DNA from: Roseivivax sediminis
GTDB taxonomy: Bacteria; Pseudomonadota; Alphaproteobacteria; Rhodobacterales; Rhodobacteraceae
Direction of reading: 5' to 3'
DNA length: 64,000 bases
Assembly (NCBI RefSeq): GCF_900112685.1
Contig: NZ_FOMS01000004.1
Coordinates: forward strand, 256,498 to 320,497
Both the position numbers and the translations under genes were made by a program. Every line of letters begins with the position of its first letter. Positions within the stretch are counted from its first letter, which is position 1. This document shows, piece after piece, positions 37,721 through 46,536 of the stretch. The notes under the pieces are model-generated. The model was not told where the DNA came from. It saw nothing but the letters and a program-made list of their open reading frames with translations, and did not search any database.

Positions 37721-38095
37721 TCAGAGCAGACCGCGCCAGCGCAGCAGCACGAGCAGCAGCACCGCCAGCAGACCCAGGTTGACCGCCAGCGTCGCCGCAA
37801 GCCCCAGCGCCTTGCCGATCCGCCGGTCGCGCACGTCGATCCCGCGCAAATGCGCCTCGGCCCGGTCCGCCGCGGCGCCCACGCGCGCGGGGTCGATCAG
37901 CGGGCGCAGCCGCGGGTGCCCCGACAGATGCGCGGCCTCCGCCAGCGTGCCGAGATCGCGCCGCACGCCCCTGGGCAGATCGCGCCCGGCCCGCGTCGCC
38001 CGCTTCCGGAGCGTGCCGGACTTCAGCCCGAGGCGCTCGGCCATCAGCGTCTCGATCCGCGCCACCCGCGCCGTCAGATCCGCCTCGCCCGCCAT
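37721..38095 (-). CDS. Small C-tail-anchored protein, function unknown
   Basis: 124 residues. The first 85 are charged and helical (VARIETLMAERLGLKSGTLR, RAGRDLPRGVRRDLGTLAEA, PRLRPLIDPARVG). The C-terminal 30 form one transmembrane helix (LGLAATLAVNLGLLAVLLLVLL) ending RWRGLL. This arrangement suggests a cytoplasmic domain anchored by its tail. I recall similar hypothetical proteins in Rhodobacteraceae but no assigned role. It is divergent from the hydrolase gene. Confidence 0.7.
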   Translation of the reverse strand: MAGEADLTARVARIETLMAERLGLKSGTLRKRATRAGRDLPRGVRRDLGTLAEAAHLSGHPRLRPLIDPARVGAAADRAEAHLRGIDVRDRRIGKALGLAATLAVNLGLLAVLLLVLLRWRGLL

Positions 38096-38197
38096 CGCGC
38101 CCGCTCCTGTCCCATTCGGCCCGCCGCGACGCTACCGCGGCGCGCGCCGCGCGCAACCCCTCTGGCCCCGCGGCGGCGAAGCGGCTACCACGGCGCC

Positions 38198-38965
38198 ATG
38201 CAGCTTCACACGATCACCCACGGCACCGTCGCCGATACGCCTCCACTCCTCATCGTGCACGGGCTCTACGGGTCGGCGCGGAACTGGGGGGTGATCGCGA
38301 AACGCCTGTCGGATACGCGCCAGGTGATCGCCGTCGATCTGCGCAATCACGGCCAGAGCCCGTGGAGCGACAGCCATTCCTATCCGGAGCTCGCGGGGGA
38401 TCTGTCCGAGCTGATCGACACGCTGGGTGGCAGCGCCGATATCGTCGGCCATTCCATGGGCGGCAAGGCGGCGATGGCCCTCGCCCTCACCGCGCCGGAC
38501 AAGGTGGGCCGCCTGGTCGTCGCCGACATCGCGCCGGTCGCCTATGCCCATTCGCAGATCCGATATATAGAGGCGATGCGCGCGGTGGATCTCAGCCGTG
38601 TCGAAAAACGCTCCGAAGCCGCCGCACAGCTGGCCGAGACGGTACCGGAGCCGACGCTCCAGAGCTTCTTCACCCAGTCGCTGGACGTCGCCAACAAGCG
38701 CTGGATTCTCAATCTCGACACGCTCGCGGCCGAGATGGACAAGATCCTCGGCTGGCCGGACATCTCCGGCCGATTCGACGGCCCGACGCTGTTCCTCAGC
38801 GGCAGCGAAAGCGACTATGTCGGACCCGAGCACCGCGACACGATCCGCGCGCTCTTTCCGCGTGCCCGCTTCGCCAGGCTGCCCGGCGCCGGCCACTGGC
38901 TGCACGCCGAGAAGCCCCGCGACTTCGAGGCCTCCGTGCGCACCTTCCTCGACATGACCGACTGA
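38198..38965 (+). CDS. Alpha/beta hydrolase (YbfF-like esterase)
   Basis: 255-residue serine hydrolase. LLIVHGLYGSARNW provides the oxyanion region, VDLRNHGQSPW follows, the nucleophile elbow is GHSMGGKAA, the acid is probably in LFLSGSESDYV, and the catalytic histidine is in PGAGHWLHAEKP. DLRNHGxS plus GHSMGGK is the pattern of the YbfF group, which cleaves short acyl esters including acyl-CoA derivatives. Start at 38198. It ends 7 nt before the convergent lipoprotein gene. Confidence 0.88.
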   Translation: MQLHTITHGTVADTPPLLIVHGLYGSARNWGVIAKRLSDTRQVIAVDLRNHGQSPWSDSHSYPELAGDLSELIDTLGGSADIVGHSMGGKAAMALALTAPDKVGRLVVADIAPVAYAHSQIRYIEAMRAVDLSRVEKRSEAAAQLAETVPEPTLQSFFTQSLDVANKRWILNLDTLAAEMDKILGWPDISGRFDGPTLFLSGSESDYVGPEHRDTIRALFPRARFARLPGAGHWLHAEKPRDFEASVRTFLDMTD

Positions 38966-38972
38966 GGCGCGG

Positions 38973-39329
38973 TCAGAGCGCGCTGCAGCTGCGCTCCGCG
39001 CTCCGCACGAACCTGGTGTAGGTCGACCACAGCCGCTCGTCGTCCTGCCGGTCCGATTGCCGGATCACCTGCGCCTGATGCGGATCGCGGTAGAACGATT
39101 CCGCGACGCGCTGCTCCGAAGAGGTCAACACCCGGTCCGCCACGCCCTGAATGCAGCCGCAAAGCTGCGGGTTGCGCTTGGGCCTGTCGCTGCGCAGGCA
39201 CGCCGTCCGCAGCGGGCCGTTGGCCAGGTTGACCGTTGAGAAGGACGCGCTCCGCGTCACCGTTTCGCGTTGTCCGCACGCCGAAAGCGTCAGCGCACAC
39301 ACCGCCAACACGAGGGGAATTGCCTTCAT
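38973..39329 (-). CDS. Lipoprotein, function unknown
   Basis: 118 residues with a type II signal peptide: AIPLVLAVCALTLSAC, lipidated cysteine at residue 18. The mature part has cysteines in RTACLRS, QLCGCIQG and ERSCSAL, and reads CGCIQGVADRVLTSSEQRVA then ESFYRDPHQAQVIRQSDRQD, a helical stretch common to small roseobacter lipoproteins. It is likely anchored in an envelope membrane; residue 19 is Gly, not Asp, so the inner-membrane retention signal is absent. No function known. Confidence 0.78.
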   Translation of the reverse strand: MKAIPLVLAVCALTLSACGQRETVTRSASFSTVNLANGPLRTACLRSDRPKRNPQLCGCIQGVADRVLTSSEQRVAESFYRDPHQAQVIRQSDRQDDERLWSTYTRFVRSAERSCSAL

Positions 39330-39451
39330 CCGCCTGTCCCTTGTCCGCGCCGGGCCGGGGCGTTCTTCAAGCGCCGTGCCGTGCCCGGCATCACTGCCGA
39401 TGCCGGATCATGGCGCAGATCAAGGGATATTTCAATTCACGCGATGGCGTC

Positions 39452-39736
39452 TCAGTCCGCGATCTGCACGCCCTTGCAGCCGCGCACCTCCTCGAGATCC
39501 GCCGGCTCGGTCGTCACGTCCTCGACCTCGGCGGACGACGGCCCCTGGCGCATCGCGCCGACCACCTCCTCGAGTTCCAGTGCCTCGCCGGCGAGCACCG
39601 CCTCGACGCTGCCGTCCGCGGCATTCTTCACCCAGCCGCGCACGTGGCGCGGCGCCGCGGTCTCGCCGACATAGGCGCGATAGCCGACACCCTGCACCTT
39701 GCCGGTCACGCGCACGCGCATCGCATTCTCTGACAT
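39452..39736 (-). CDS. acyP: Acylphosphatase
   Basis: Hydrolyses acylphosphates. 94 residues, the standard size. The active-site arginine R20 is in GKVQGVGYR and the catalytic asparagine N38 in RGWVKNAADGSVEAVLAG; both are present. The C-terminal GPSSAEVEDV fits the family, although the usual GxVRNxxDG is written VKNAADG here. AGGAGG 5 nt upstream gives the start. It is divergent from a family 2 glycosyltransferase. Confidence 0.9.
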   Translation of the reverse strand: MSENAMRVRVTGKVQGVGYRAYVGETAAPRHVRGWVKNAADGSVEAVLAGEALELEEVVGAMRQGPSSAEVEDVTTEPADLEEVRGCKGVQIAD

Positions 39737-39855
39737 GGAATCCTCCTGAAATTCGGTGTTCCTTGGCCAACCCGCGGCCCCGGCCCCGCGTTCCCGGGCT
39801 TTCCCCGGGGACGGTCTCTGCCATAGTCGGCCCGAGCACAGCGAAAGGCCGTCCC

Positions 39856-40872
39856 ATGTCCCTCTCCCGCCTGCGCGGTCGCGCGTCGCGCGCGCTGCAA
39901 TACGCCGCGGTGCGCCGGTCGATCCGCCACGTCGCCGGCCCGCGCCGGTTCGAGCTGAGCGACACAGAGGTCGCGACGATCCTCGTCGGCCGCAACGTCG
40001 GCTTCTTCCTCGACCGCTTCGCGGAGCATCACCGCGCCCTCGGCGCCGACTATCTGGTCTTTCTCGACAACGGCTCCAGTGATGACGGGCCGGAGCGGGC
40101 GGCGCGGATGGACAACACCATCGTCGCGACCACCGATGCCAATTTCGCGCAAAACGAGGCGCCGCTGCGCTACTATGCCGCCACGCTCTTCACCCGCGGG
40201 GGCTGGCGGCTCTGCGTCGATGCGGACGAGCGGCTGGATTACGTAGGCGCGGACCGGCTGGCGTTGCCCGACCTCGCCGCCCGCCTGACCGCGCGGGGCC
40301 ATACGGGGCTCGCCGCGCAGATGCTGGAGATGGCGCCGCCCGGCCCGATCAGGCCCGATCACGACCGCGATTTCGATGCCGCCCTCAGCGACTTCACCCG
40401 ATGCTCGCTCGCCGACATCACCTCGCATCCCTACCACGACCCGGCGCTGCCCTTCGCGTGGTTCCTGGCGCAGAACAGCGCCGGCCCGGAGGTGGAGATC
40501 AAGTTCGGCGGCCTGCGCCGGACGCTGTTCGGAGAGGAGTGCTGCCTGACCAAGCACCCCTTCTTCCGCGCCGGCCCCGGCATCGTGCCGCAGCCCCATC
40601 CGCACGTGACCACGGGCATCGCGGTGGCGGATTTCACCGCCCTCCTGCGGCACTACAAGTTCGCCGGCGGCGCGCTGGCGCGCGACGCGATGCTGACCGC
40701 CGAGGGCCGCGTCGCCCACACCGAAAGCGCCCAGCGCCTCGCGCGCTTCTCCTCGGAGCCTGCCCTTTCCTTCGACGTGACAACAGCGCAGGACGACCCC
40801 GGCGTGGAGGGCCTGACCGAGGCCGGCTTCCTCACCGCCAGCCCCGAGGCCCGCGCGATGCTGGGCGCCTGA
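39856..40872 (+). CDS. Glycosyltransferase family 2 protein
   Basis: 338 residues resembling the Glyco_tranf_2_4 group. [20 protein letters not shown] and [20 protein letters not shown] are the nucleotide-sugar entry, and [15 protein letters not shown] holds the metal-binding DxD (DAD). The central acidic stretch and FKFGG-like positions ([23 protein letters not shown]) match bacterial proteins near polysaccharide or capsule genes. Unlike usual GT2 enzymes, there is an N-terminal extension of about 35 basic residues and no transmembrane helix. Acceptor unknown; no other glycan gene adjoins it. Confidence 0.8.
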   Translation: MSLSRLRGRASRALQYAAVRRSIRHVAGPRRFELSDTEVATILVGRNVGFFLDRFAEHHRALGADYLVFLDNGSSDDGPERAARMDNTIVATTDANFAQNEAPLRYYAATLFTRGGWRLCVDADERLDYVGADRLALPDLAARLTARGHTGLAAQMLEMAPPGPIRPDHDRDFDAALSDFTRCSLADITSHPYHDPALPFAWFLAQNSAGPEVEIKFGGLRRTLFGEECCLTKHPFFRAGPGIVPQPHPHVTTGIAVADFTALLRHYKFAGGALARDAMLTAEGRVAHTESAQRLARFSSEPALSFDVTTAQDDPGVEGLTEAGFLTASPEARAMLGA

Positions 40873-41216
40873 GGCGCGCCCCGCGCCAAAGGTACGCCGG
40901 GCGGCTCCAAGCCACCGCCCACCACAAGCCATGGCGCGGGGCGACCAGCCCCGCGCCGCGCCCGAGCCTCGCCCCGCGAGGGCGCCTTGGCGATGTCCTT
41001 CTCCGCACAGCCTCTGTCCGGGGCTTGCAAGATAAAACGCCCACCCCAGGCGATGCGCCAGCGCCCCCGCAGTCTCGGGCGCGGCACTCCCCAAGGCGCT
41101 CGCCAGCCCACGCATCCGCGCCCCCGCGACGCACGACCGGCTTTAAACCCGCCCCGGAACGCTGTACTCAGGCGAAAATCTCGCGCGTTCCCAGCGCCGC
41201 AGCTTATATGAGCGTC
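40873..41216. other. Non-coding region upstream of lepA with overlapping hairpins
   Basis: 344 nt. CGCCCCGCGCCA (40877-40888) can pair with TGGCGCGGGGCG (40932-40943), while GGCGCGGGGC (40933-40942) can instead pair with GCCCCGCGCC (40948-40957). These two folds exclude each other. Downstream, CTTTAAACCC near 41141-41150 and AGCTTATATGAG at 41201-41212 are the only AT-rich spots and may belong to the lepA promoter. No gene seen. Confidence 0.45.
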
Positions 41217-43019
41217 ATGACCCCACTCTCGCGCATCCGCAACTTCTCCATCGTCGCCCATATCGACCACGGGAAATCCACCCTGGCCGACCGGTTGATC
41301 CAGCTCACCGGCACCGTCGCGGAGCGCGACATGCAGGACCAGCTGCTCGATAGCATGGACATCGAGCGCGAGCGCGGCATCACCATCAAGGCCAACACCG
41401 TCCGCATCGAATACCCGGCGAAGGACGGCCACACCTACGTTCTGAACCTCATCGACACGCCCGGGCACGTCGACTTCGCCTACGAGGTCGCGCGCTCCAT
41501 GCAGGCGGTCGAGGGCTCGCTGCTGGTGGTCGACGCAACGCAAGGGGTGGAGGCGCAGACGCTCGCCAACGTCTACACCGCGCTCGACGCCGACCACGAA
41601 ATTGTGCCGGTCCTCAACAAGGTCGACCTGCCCGCGGCCGACACCGACCGCGTGCGCGCGCAGATCGAGGACGTTATCGGCATCGATGCCTCCGAGGCGT
41701 GCATGATCTCCGCCAAGACGGGCGTCGGCATCCCCGACGTGCTCGAGGCCATCGTCACCAAGCTGCCCCCGCCCGAGGGCGGCGATCCCGACGCGCCGCT
41801 CAAGGCGATGCTGGTCGATTCCAAGTACGATCAGTATCTCGGCGTCATCGTCATCGTCCGCATCATCGACGGCACGCTCAAGAAGGGCGACCGCATCCGC
41901 ATGATGAAGACGGGCGGCACCTACGACGTCGACGACGTCGGCATCTACCGCCCCGCCATGACCCATGTGAAGGAGCTCGGCCCCGGCGAGATCGGCTATC
42001 TCAACGCCTCGATCAAGCAGGTGCGCGACACCCGCGTCGGCGACACCATCACGCACGAGAAGAAGCCCTGCGCGCAGGCCCTGCCCGGCTTCAAGCCTTC
42101 CGTGCCGGTGGTGTTCTGCGGCCTCTTCCCGGTAGACGCCAACGACTTCGAGGACATGCGCGAGGCGATCGAGAAACTCGCGCTCAACGACGCCTCCTTC
42201 ACCTACGAGATGGAGACCTCGGCCGCGCTCGGCTTCGGCTTCCGCTGCGGCTTCCTCGGGCTTCTGCACCTCGAGGTGATCCGCGACCGGCTCGAACGCG
42301 AGTACAACATCGAGTTGATCACCACCGCGCCCTCGGTGGTCTACCACCTCTACACCAAGGACGGCGAGCGGCGCGATCTGCACAACCCCGCCGACATGCC
42401 CGACATGACCCATGTCGCGCATATCGAGGAGCCGCGGATCAAGGCGACCATCATGGTCCCCGACGAATATCTCGGCGACGTCCTGAAGCTCTGCCAGGAG
42501 CGGCGCGGGATCCAGCTCGACCTGACCTATGTCGGCGGGCGCGCGATGGCGGTCTACGATCTGCCGCTGAACGAGGTCGTCTTCGACTTCTACGACCGGC
42601 TGAAATCGGTGACCAAGGGCTACGCCTCCTTCGACTACGAGATGACCGGCTACCGCGAGGACAACCTCGTGAAGATGCAGATCCTGGTGAACGACGAACC
42701 CGTCGACGCGCTGGCCATGATGGTCCACCGCGACCGGGCGGAGATGCGCGGCCGCGCCATGTGCGAGAAGCTGAAAGAGCTGATCCCGCGCCACATGTTC
42801 AAGATCCCGATCCAGGCGGCCATCGGCGGCAAGGTCATCGCCCGCGAGACGTTGTCGGCGATGCGCAAGGACGTGACGGCGAAGTGCTACGGCGGCGACG
42901 CGACCCGCAAGAAGAAGCTGCTGGAGAAGCAGAAGGCCGGCAAGAAGAAGATGCGCCAGTTCGGGAAGGTCGAGATCCCGCAGGAGGCGTTTATTTCCGC
43001 CTTGAAGATGGACAGCTAA
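41217..43019 (+). CDS. lepA: Elongation factor 4 (LepA)
   Basis: Ribosome-associated GTPase that back-translocates or remodels stalled ribosomes. 600 residues. G1 [11 protein letters not shown]2 region [11 protein letters not shown]3 DTPGHVDF, G4 NKVDLP; then EF-G-like domains and the diagnostic C-terminus with [20 protein letters not shown] and EIPQEAF. Start at 41217 gives the usual [17 protein letters not shown]; an ATG at 41208 adds three residues and cannot be excluded, as neither has a clear ribosome binding site. The stop codon forms the loop of a 19-bp hairpin. Confidence 0.97.
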   Translation: MTPLSRIRNFSIVAHIDHGKSTLADRLIQLTGTVAERDMQDQLLDSMDIERERGITIKANTVRIEYPAKDGHTYVLNLIDTPGHVDFAYEVARSMQAVEGSLLVVDATQGVEAQTLANVYTALDADHEIVPVLNKVDLPAADTDRVRAQIEDVIGIDASEACMISAKTGVGIPDVLEAIVTKLPPPEGGDPDAPLKAMLVDSKYDQYLGVIVIVRIIDGTLKKGDRIRMMKTGGTYDVDDVGIYRPAMTHVKELGPGEIGYLNASIKQVRDTRVGDTITHEKKPCAQALPGFKPSVPVVFCGLFPVDANDFEDMREAIEKLALNDASFTYEMETSAALGFGFRCGFLGLLHLEVIRDRLEREYNIELITTAPSVVYHLYTKDGERRDLHNPADMPDMTHVAHIEEPRIKATIMVPDEYLGDVLKLCQERRGIQLDLTYVGGRAMAVYDLPLNEVVFDFYDRLKSVTKGYASFDYEMTGYREDNLVKMQILVNDEPVDALAMMVHRDRAEMRGRAMCEKLKELIPRHMFKIPIQAAIGGKVIARETLSAMRKDVTAKCYGGDATRKKKLLEKQKAGKKKMRQFGKVEIPQEAFISALKMDS

Positions 43020-43038
43020 GCTGTCCATCTTCAAGGCG
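42998..43038. terminator. 19-bp perfect hairpin with the lepA stop codon as loop
   Basis: Arms 42998-43016 and 43020-43038 are exact reverse complements (CGCCTTGAAGATGGACAGC and its complement). The 3-nt loop 43017-43019 is the TAA stop. The first arm encodes the last LepA residues (ALKMDS). It probably ends transcription between lepA and the convergent DUF1353 gene, although no T-run follows. Confidence 0.75.
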
Positions 43039-43329
43039 AGTGGGCGAAAGCGAATGGCGCAGCCGATCGCGCGCCCACACGGTGGGGGTGGGCGCCTGAT
43101 CTTGCGTGCTTTGCCGCCCCGTCACTGCTGGCCTGTCGCCGTTCATACGGTCTTTCGCTGCTACGATCTCACTATGCGGCTACCGAAGCGTTTCCCGGAC
43201 GCCACCCACATCCGGCACCGCCGCAGATGCATCGCGAGACCCGCCCCACCACGGATGTGAACGACGTCGCCGCCCGTGCACGCCGCGACGCAGCCTCCCA
43301 GTGGCACCTACCGCCCCCGGGCCGCCATC
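43039..43329. other. Non-coding stretch between lepA and the DUF1353 gene
   Basis: About 290 nt between convergent genes, beyond the lepA hairpin. No gene, RNA or repeat recognised. Confidence 0.45.
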
Positions 43330-44139
43330 CTATCCGGGCACCCGGTCCACCGCGGTTTTGTCGAAATCCTCGATCTGCGGCTCGTAGCCCTCGTAGCTCG
43401 GCTCGCCGCCCTGTTCGGTACGGCTGTCGGCGTCGCTGTCCAAACGCGCCATCTCCTGCAGCATCTGCCGCTCGAGCATCAGCAGGAAGCGTTCGAGCTG
43501 CGCCGGATCGGGGTCGCTGCTCTCGATATAGGACTTCGCGCGCCGCATCGCCTGCTGCTTGCGCGGCGCCGGCACGGCCGACAGATCGCGCGACGGATCG
43601 GTGTCAGGCCGGTGGATCGTCCAGCGCGGCCCGCCGAGATAGACCGCCGCGAACATGAGCTTGGCGCGCACCGGCTCCGTCCCGCCGGCGATCAGCGCGT
43701 CGTAGAACATGCGGTGGACGTCGGGCCATTCGGCCTTGTGAAAGGCCGGGCCGGCCTCGTTGCCGACGCCGCAATAGGCGTCGTGCACCGCCGCCGCGCC
43801 GCGCACCTCCGGCGCCGTCGGGCGCCCCACGATGGGCACGAAGATCGGCGGGATCGAGGCGCCGTCCGTGAGCGTGCCCGCCGGTGCCACCCAGGTCCGC
43901 CCGGTGCCGTCGGCAAAGCTGACCGCCCGCGCCATCGGGTAGAACGTGTAGGACCGTCCCGGCAGCCTCCGCGGATCGTCGCGAAGCTCCACCGGCGCCC
44001 CCTCGAAAGCGCAGGTACCGGGCGCGCCCGTCAGGCAGATATTGGCCGGGTCGCGGACCTCGTCCTCGGTCAGAAGGTGGGTAACGTCGCAGGCCGGCAG
44101 CGCCAGGCACAGGGCGAGAAGAGGCAAGGCTCGGGTCAT
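43330..44139 (-). CDS. DUF1353 lipoprotein
   Basis: 269 residues. Lipobox LALPAC gives lipidation at C17. The DUF1353 core is in PAGTLTDGASIPPIFVPIVG and AAAVHDAYCGVG, the domain found in phage and bacterial proteins of unknown function, with TDGASxP and HDxxC as its conserved marks. Residues 200-269 are an acidic helical tail (MLERQMLQEMARLDSDADSR). Start at 44139 places the signal peptide at the N-terminus; an upstream ATG adds eight residues. No phage genes are nearby. Confidence 0.82.
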   Translation of the reverse strand: MTRALPLLALCLALPACDVTHLLTEDEVRDPANICLTGAPGTCAFEGAPVELRDDPRRLPGRSYTFYPMARAVSFADGTGRTWVAPAGTLTDGASIPPIFVPIVGRPTAPEVRGAAAVHDAYCGVGNEAGPAFHKAEWPDVHRMFYDALIAGGTEPVRAKLMFAAVYLGGPRWTIHRPDTDPSRDLSAVPAPRKQQAMRRAKSYIESSDPDPAQLERFLLMLERQMLQEMARLDSDADSRTEQGGEPSYEGYEPQIEDFDKTAVDRVPG

Positions 44140-44214
44140 CGGGAAATCCGGTCGGTCGTTCAAACTTGCCCGATGGAAACACGCGGATGACGCAAGGGCA
44201 AGCGCCCAGTGCGC

Positions 44215-44661
44215 TCAGCCCAGCGTGTCGAGAAGCCCGTCCGCCGCCCGCTCGACCAGGTCCAGCGCGCCGTCGAAATCGCGGGTGTGGTAGGGGTCGG
44301 GCACGTGGTCCGCGTCGTCCACGTAGTCTGTGAACATCGTCACGCGCGCCTGCGCCCCGTCCGGCGCCATCCGCGCGAGGTGGGCGAAGTTCCTGTCGTC
44401 CATCGCCACGATCAGGTCGAACCGGTCGAAATCGGCGCGCGTCACCTGCCGCGCGCGCAGCGGCGACAGATCGTAGCCGCGCGCCCGGGCGGCGTCCTGC
44501 ATCGGGCCGTAGGGCGGGTCTCCGATGTGCCAGTCGCCGGTGCCGGCGCTGTCGAGCTCAAGCGCGATCCCGCGCGCGGCGGCCTTCGCGGCGACCACCG
44601 CCTCGGCCGAGGGGGAGCGGCAGATGTTGCCGAGACAGACGAAGAGAATACGGTGCGTCAT
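44215..44661 (-). CDS. Low molecular weight protein-tyrosine phosphatase
   Basis: 148 residues. The active-site loop FVCLGNICRSPSAE gives nucleophile C9 and R15 (C-x5-R), and D122 in VPDPYH is the general acid. Bacterial members regulate polysaccharide export kinases or arsenate reduction; the CLGNICRSP form favours phosphatase over ArsC. No tyrosine kinase gene is present here. Divergent from the sirtuin gene, 40 nt between starts. Confidence 0.93.
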   Translation of the reverse strand: MTHRILFVCLGNICRSPSAEAVVAAKAAARGIALELDSAGTGDWHIGDPPYGPMQDAARARGYDLSPLRARQVTRADFDRFDLIVAMDDRNFAHLARMAPDGAQARVTMFTDYVDDADHVPDPYHTRDFDGALDLVERAADGLLDTLG

Positions 44662-44701
44662 GCGCGGTGACATAGCGGCGCGACGGCAAAGGGGAAAGAC
44701 C

Positions 44702-45400
44702 ATGCAGCAGGGCAAGATCGTCATCCTGACCGGCGCGGGGATCTCGGCCGAGAGCGGCCTCGGCACCTTCCGCGATGCCGGGGGTCTCTGGTCGCAGGTG
44801 CGGATCGAGGACGTGGCGACGCCCGAGGCCTTCGCCCGCGATCCCGCCCGCGTGCACGATTTCTACAACGGGCGCAGGGCGCAGGCGGCTTCGGCGGAGC
44901 CGAATCCGGCGCACCACGCCCTCGCCCGGCTGCAGGCACGTCATCCCGGCGGCGTGGTGATCGTCACGCAGAACGTCGACAACCTGCACGAGCGCGCCGG
45001 CGCCGAGGTGCTGCACATGCACGGGGAGCTTGCTGCCGCCCTCTGCGCACGCTGCGATCACCGCTGGCCCGCGCCCGAGGAGATGGGGGCGGATACCCCC
45101 TGCCCCGCCTGCGGCGCCCCTGCGGCACGCCCCGACGTCGTGTGGTTCGGAGAGATGCCCTACCGGATGGAGGAGATCGCCGGCCACCTTCAGGACGCCG
45201 CGCTCTTCGTCGCCATCGGCACCTCGGGCCAGGTCTACCCGGCGGCTGGCTTCGTGGAGGAGGCGCGGCTCTGCGGCGCCGAGACGCTGGAGCTCAACCT
45301 CGACGCCTCGGACGTCTCCCGCGCCTTCGACCGGCACGCCGTCGGCAAGGCGAGCGAGATCGTCCCGGCCTGGGTGGAGGAGGTGCTGGGCGGGGCCTGA
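44702..45400 (+). CDS. cobB: NAD-dependent deacylase, sirtuin family
   Basis: Removes acyl groups from lysines using NAD. 232 residues. GAGISAESGLGTFR is the NAD loop, TQNVDNLHERAG the base-binding stretch, H107 in HMHGEL the catalytic histidine, and the zinc site is C115, C118, C134 and C137. The sirtuin class III marker (A-x14-Y-x2-R) appears partly as AFARDPARVHDFYNGRRAQA, which suggests desuccinylase activity is possible. Known bacterial targets include AMP-forming CoA ligases, of which two are in this window (prpE and the gene at 17.6 kb). Confidence 0.92.
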   Translation: MQQGKIVILTGAGISAESGLGTFRDAGGLWSQVRIEDVATPEAFARDPARVHDFYNGRRAQAASAEPNPAHHALARLQARHPGGVVIVTQNVDNLHERAGAEVLHMHGELAAALCARCDHRWPAPEEMGADTPCPACGAPAARPDVVWFGEMPYRMEEIAGHLQDAALFVAIGTSGQVYPAAGFVEEARLCGAETLELNLDASDVSRAFDRHAVGKASEIVPAWVEEVLGGA

Positions 45401-45441
45401 GAGCAGCACGCCCGGCGCAAGAGCACCGGACGCGCGGATGC

Positions 45442-45930
45442 TCAGCCGTCGTGGCCCTGCATGTCGTGGCCGTCACCGTGCTCGTGCGCGCCGTGATCGG
45501 GCTGCCGCTCGTTATCGACGGGGATCTCGATCACCATCTCGCCAGCGTTCTCGAAGGTGAGCGTCACCGGGATCGTGTCGCCCTGCTCCCACCCCTCGGT
45601 GAGGCCCATGAACATCACGTGGTCGCCGCCCCGCTCCAGCGCGTGAGTGCCGCCCGCAGGAATGGCGAAGCCGCCCTCCACCGGACGCATCAGCATCATG
45701 CCGGTGTCGTCCTCCTGATGGGTGTGCAGCTCCACCTTCGCGGCGGCCTCGGAGGCGACTGAGACCAGGCGGTCGTCGCTGTCTGTGTCGTTCTCGATCA
45801 CGAAGAAGGCCGCGCCGCTCTTGGCGGCGGGGGAGGCGCTGCGCGCATAGGCGTCGGTCAGCGTGATGTCGGCGGCGGCGGCGGTCGCGGTCAGGGCCAG
45901 CGCGGCGCCGGCCAGAAGGATCGGTTTCAT
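45442..45930 (-). CDS. PCu(A)C copper chaperone
   Basis: Periplasmic Cu(I) carrier for cytochrome oxidase assembly. 162 residues: signal peptide LLAGAALALTATAAAA, then VELHTHQEDDTGMMLM and HALERGGDHVMFMGL, the histidine/methionine pattern of the family. The C-terminal tail is histidine-rich (PDHGAHEHGDGHDMQGHDG) and may buffer copper. It is 17 nt downstream of another exported protein on the same strand, forming a likely copper-handling pair. No oxidase or Sco gene is in the window. Confidence 0.92.
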   Translation of the reverse strand: MKPILLAGAALALTATAAAADITLTDAYARSASPAAKSGAAFFVIENDTDSDDRLVSVASEAAAKVELHTHQEDDTGMMLMRPVEGGFAIPAGGTHALERGGDHVMFMGLTEGWEQGDTIPVTLTFENAGEMVIEIPVDNERQPDHGAHEHGDGHDMQGHDG

Positions 45931-45947
45931 CAGTGTCTCTTTCGCGT

Positions 45948-46316
45948 TCAGGTCGTTCGGGAAGCTCGGGTCTCGAACGATGCACGCGGCGGGCCCCGTG
46001 CCCGTGGCGGCAGGCCGGCCCGGCAGGTGACGGACCCGGCCTCGGGCGGCCGCGCCATGCGCCGGGGCAGCGCCATCGGCGCGGGCAGCACCGGCGGCCC
46101 GACCGGCGCCCCGAGCAGCGCGGCGGCGGCATCGGGGCAGAGCTGGCTGTGCCGCACCGGATCGCCCTCGGCATCGAGCGTCACCGTCACCACGGCCAGC
46201 CCGCGGCACAGCACGACCTCTCCGGCCGGGGGCGGCAGGCCCCGCGCGACGGCCATCTCCACGCTCGCCAGGGCGAGCCAGAGGCCGAGCAGGAAGGAAA
46301 GAAGGCGGCGCGTCAT
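45948..46316 (-). CDS. Exported protein co-transcribed with PCu(A)C (DUF2946-like)
   Basis: 122 residues with a signal peptide (LLSFLLGLWLALASVEMAVA). The mature part has two cysteines, VVLCRGLAVVTVTLD and SQLCPDAAAALL, at the spacing of DUF2946-type small periplasmic proteins found beside copper chaperone genes in roseobacters, though the second Cys of their CPxC is replaced here. The C-terminal third is proline/arginine-rich. ATG at 46316 begins the signal peptide. The family call is tentative and the copper link rests on context. Confidence 0.6.
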   Translation of the reverse strand: MTRRLLSFLLGLWLALASVEMAVARGLPPPAGEVVLCRGLAVVTVTLDAEGDPVRHSQLCPDAAAALLGAPVGPPVLPAPMALPRRMARPPEAGSVTCRAGLPPRARGPPRASFETRASRTT

Positions 46317-46536
46317 GGCACCCGGATGCCAGAGCCGTGTGCACCCCGCAATGCGGCATCTCGCACGCAAAGATACCATGCTGGACGGCGTTGCGCTTGC
46401 GGGCTGCGATGCCGGGTTTCCGAGGCCGCTCTCGTCCGCCCGGAAAGTGACGCGCTCCGACAGTTCGATGGAAGCACCGGGGCGGACCCGACCCATAGCC
46501 TCGTCAGGACGCGCCCCTGAATCGATGGCCGGAGGC

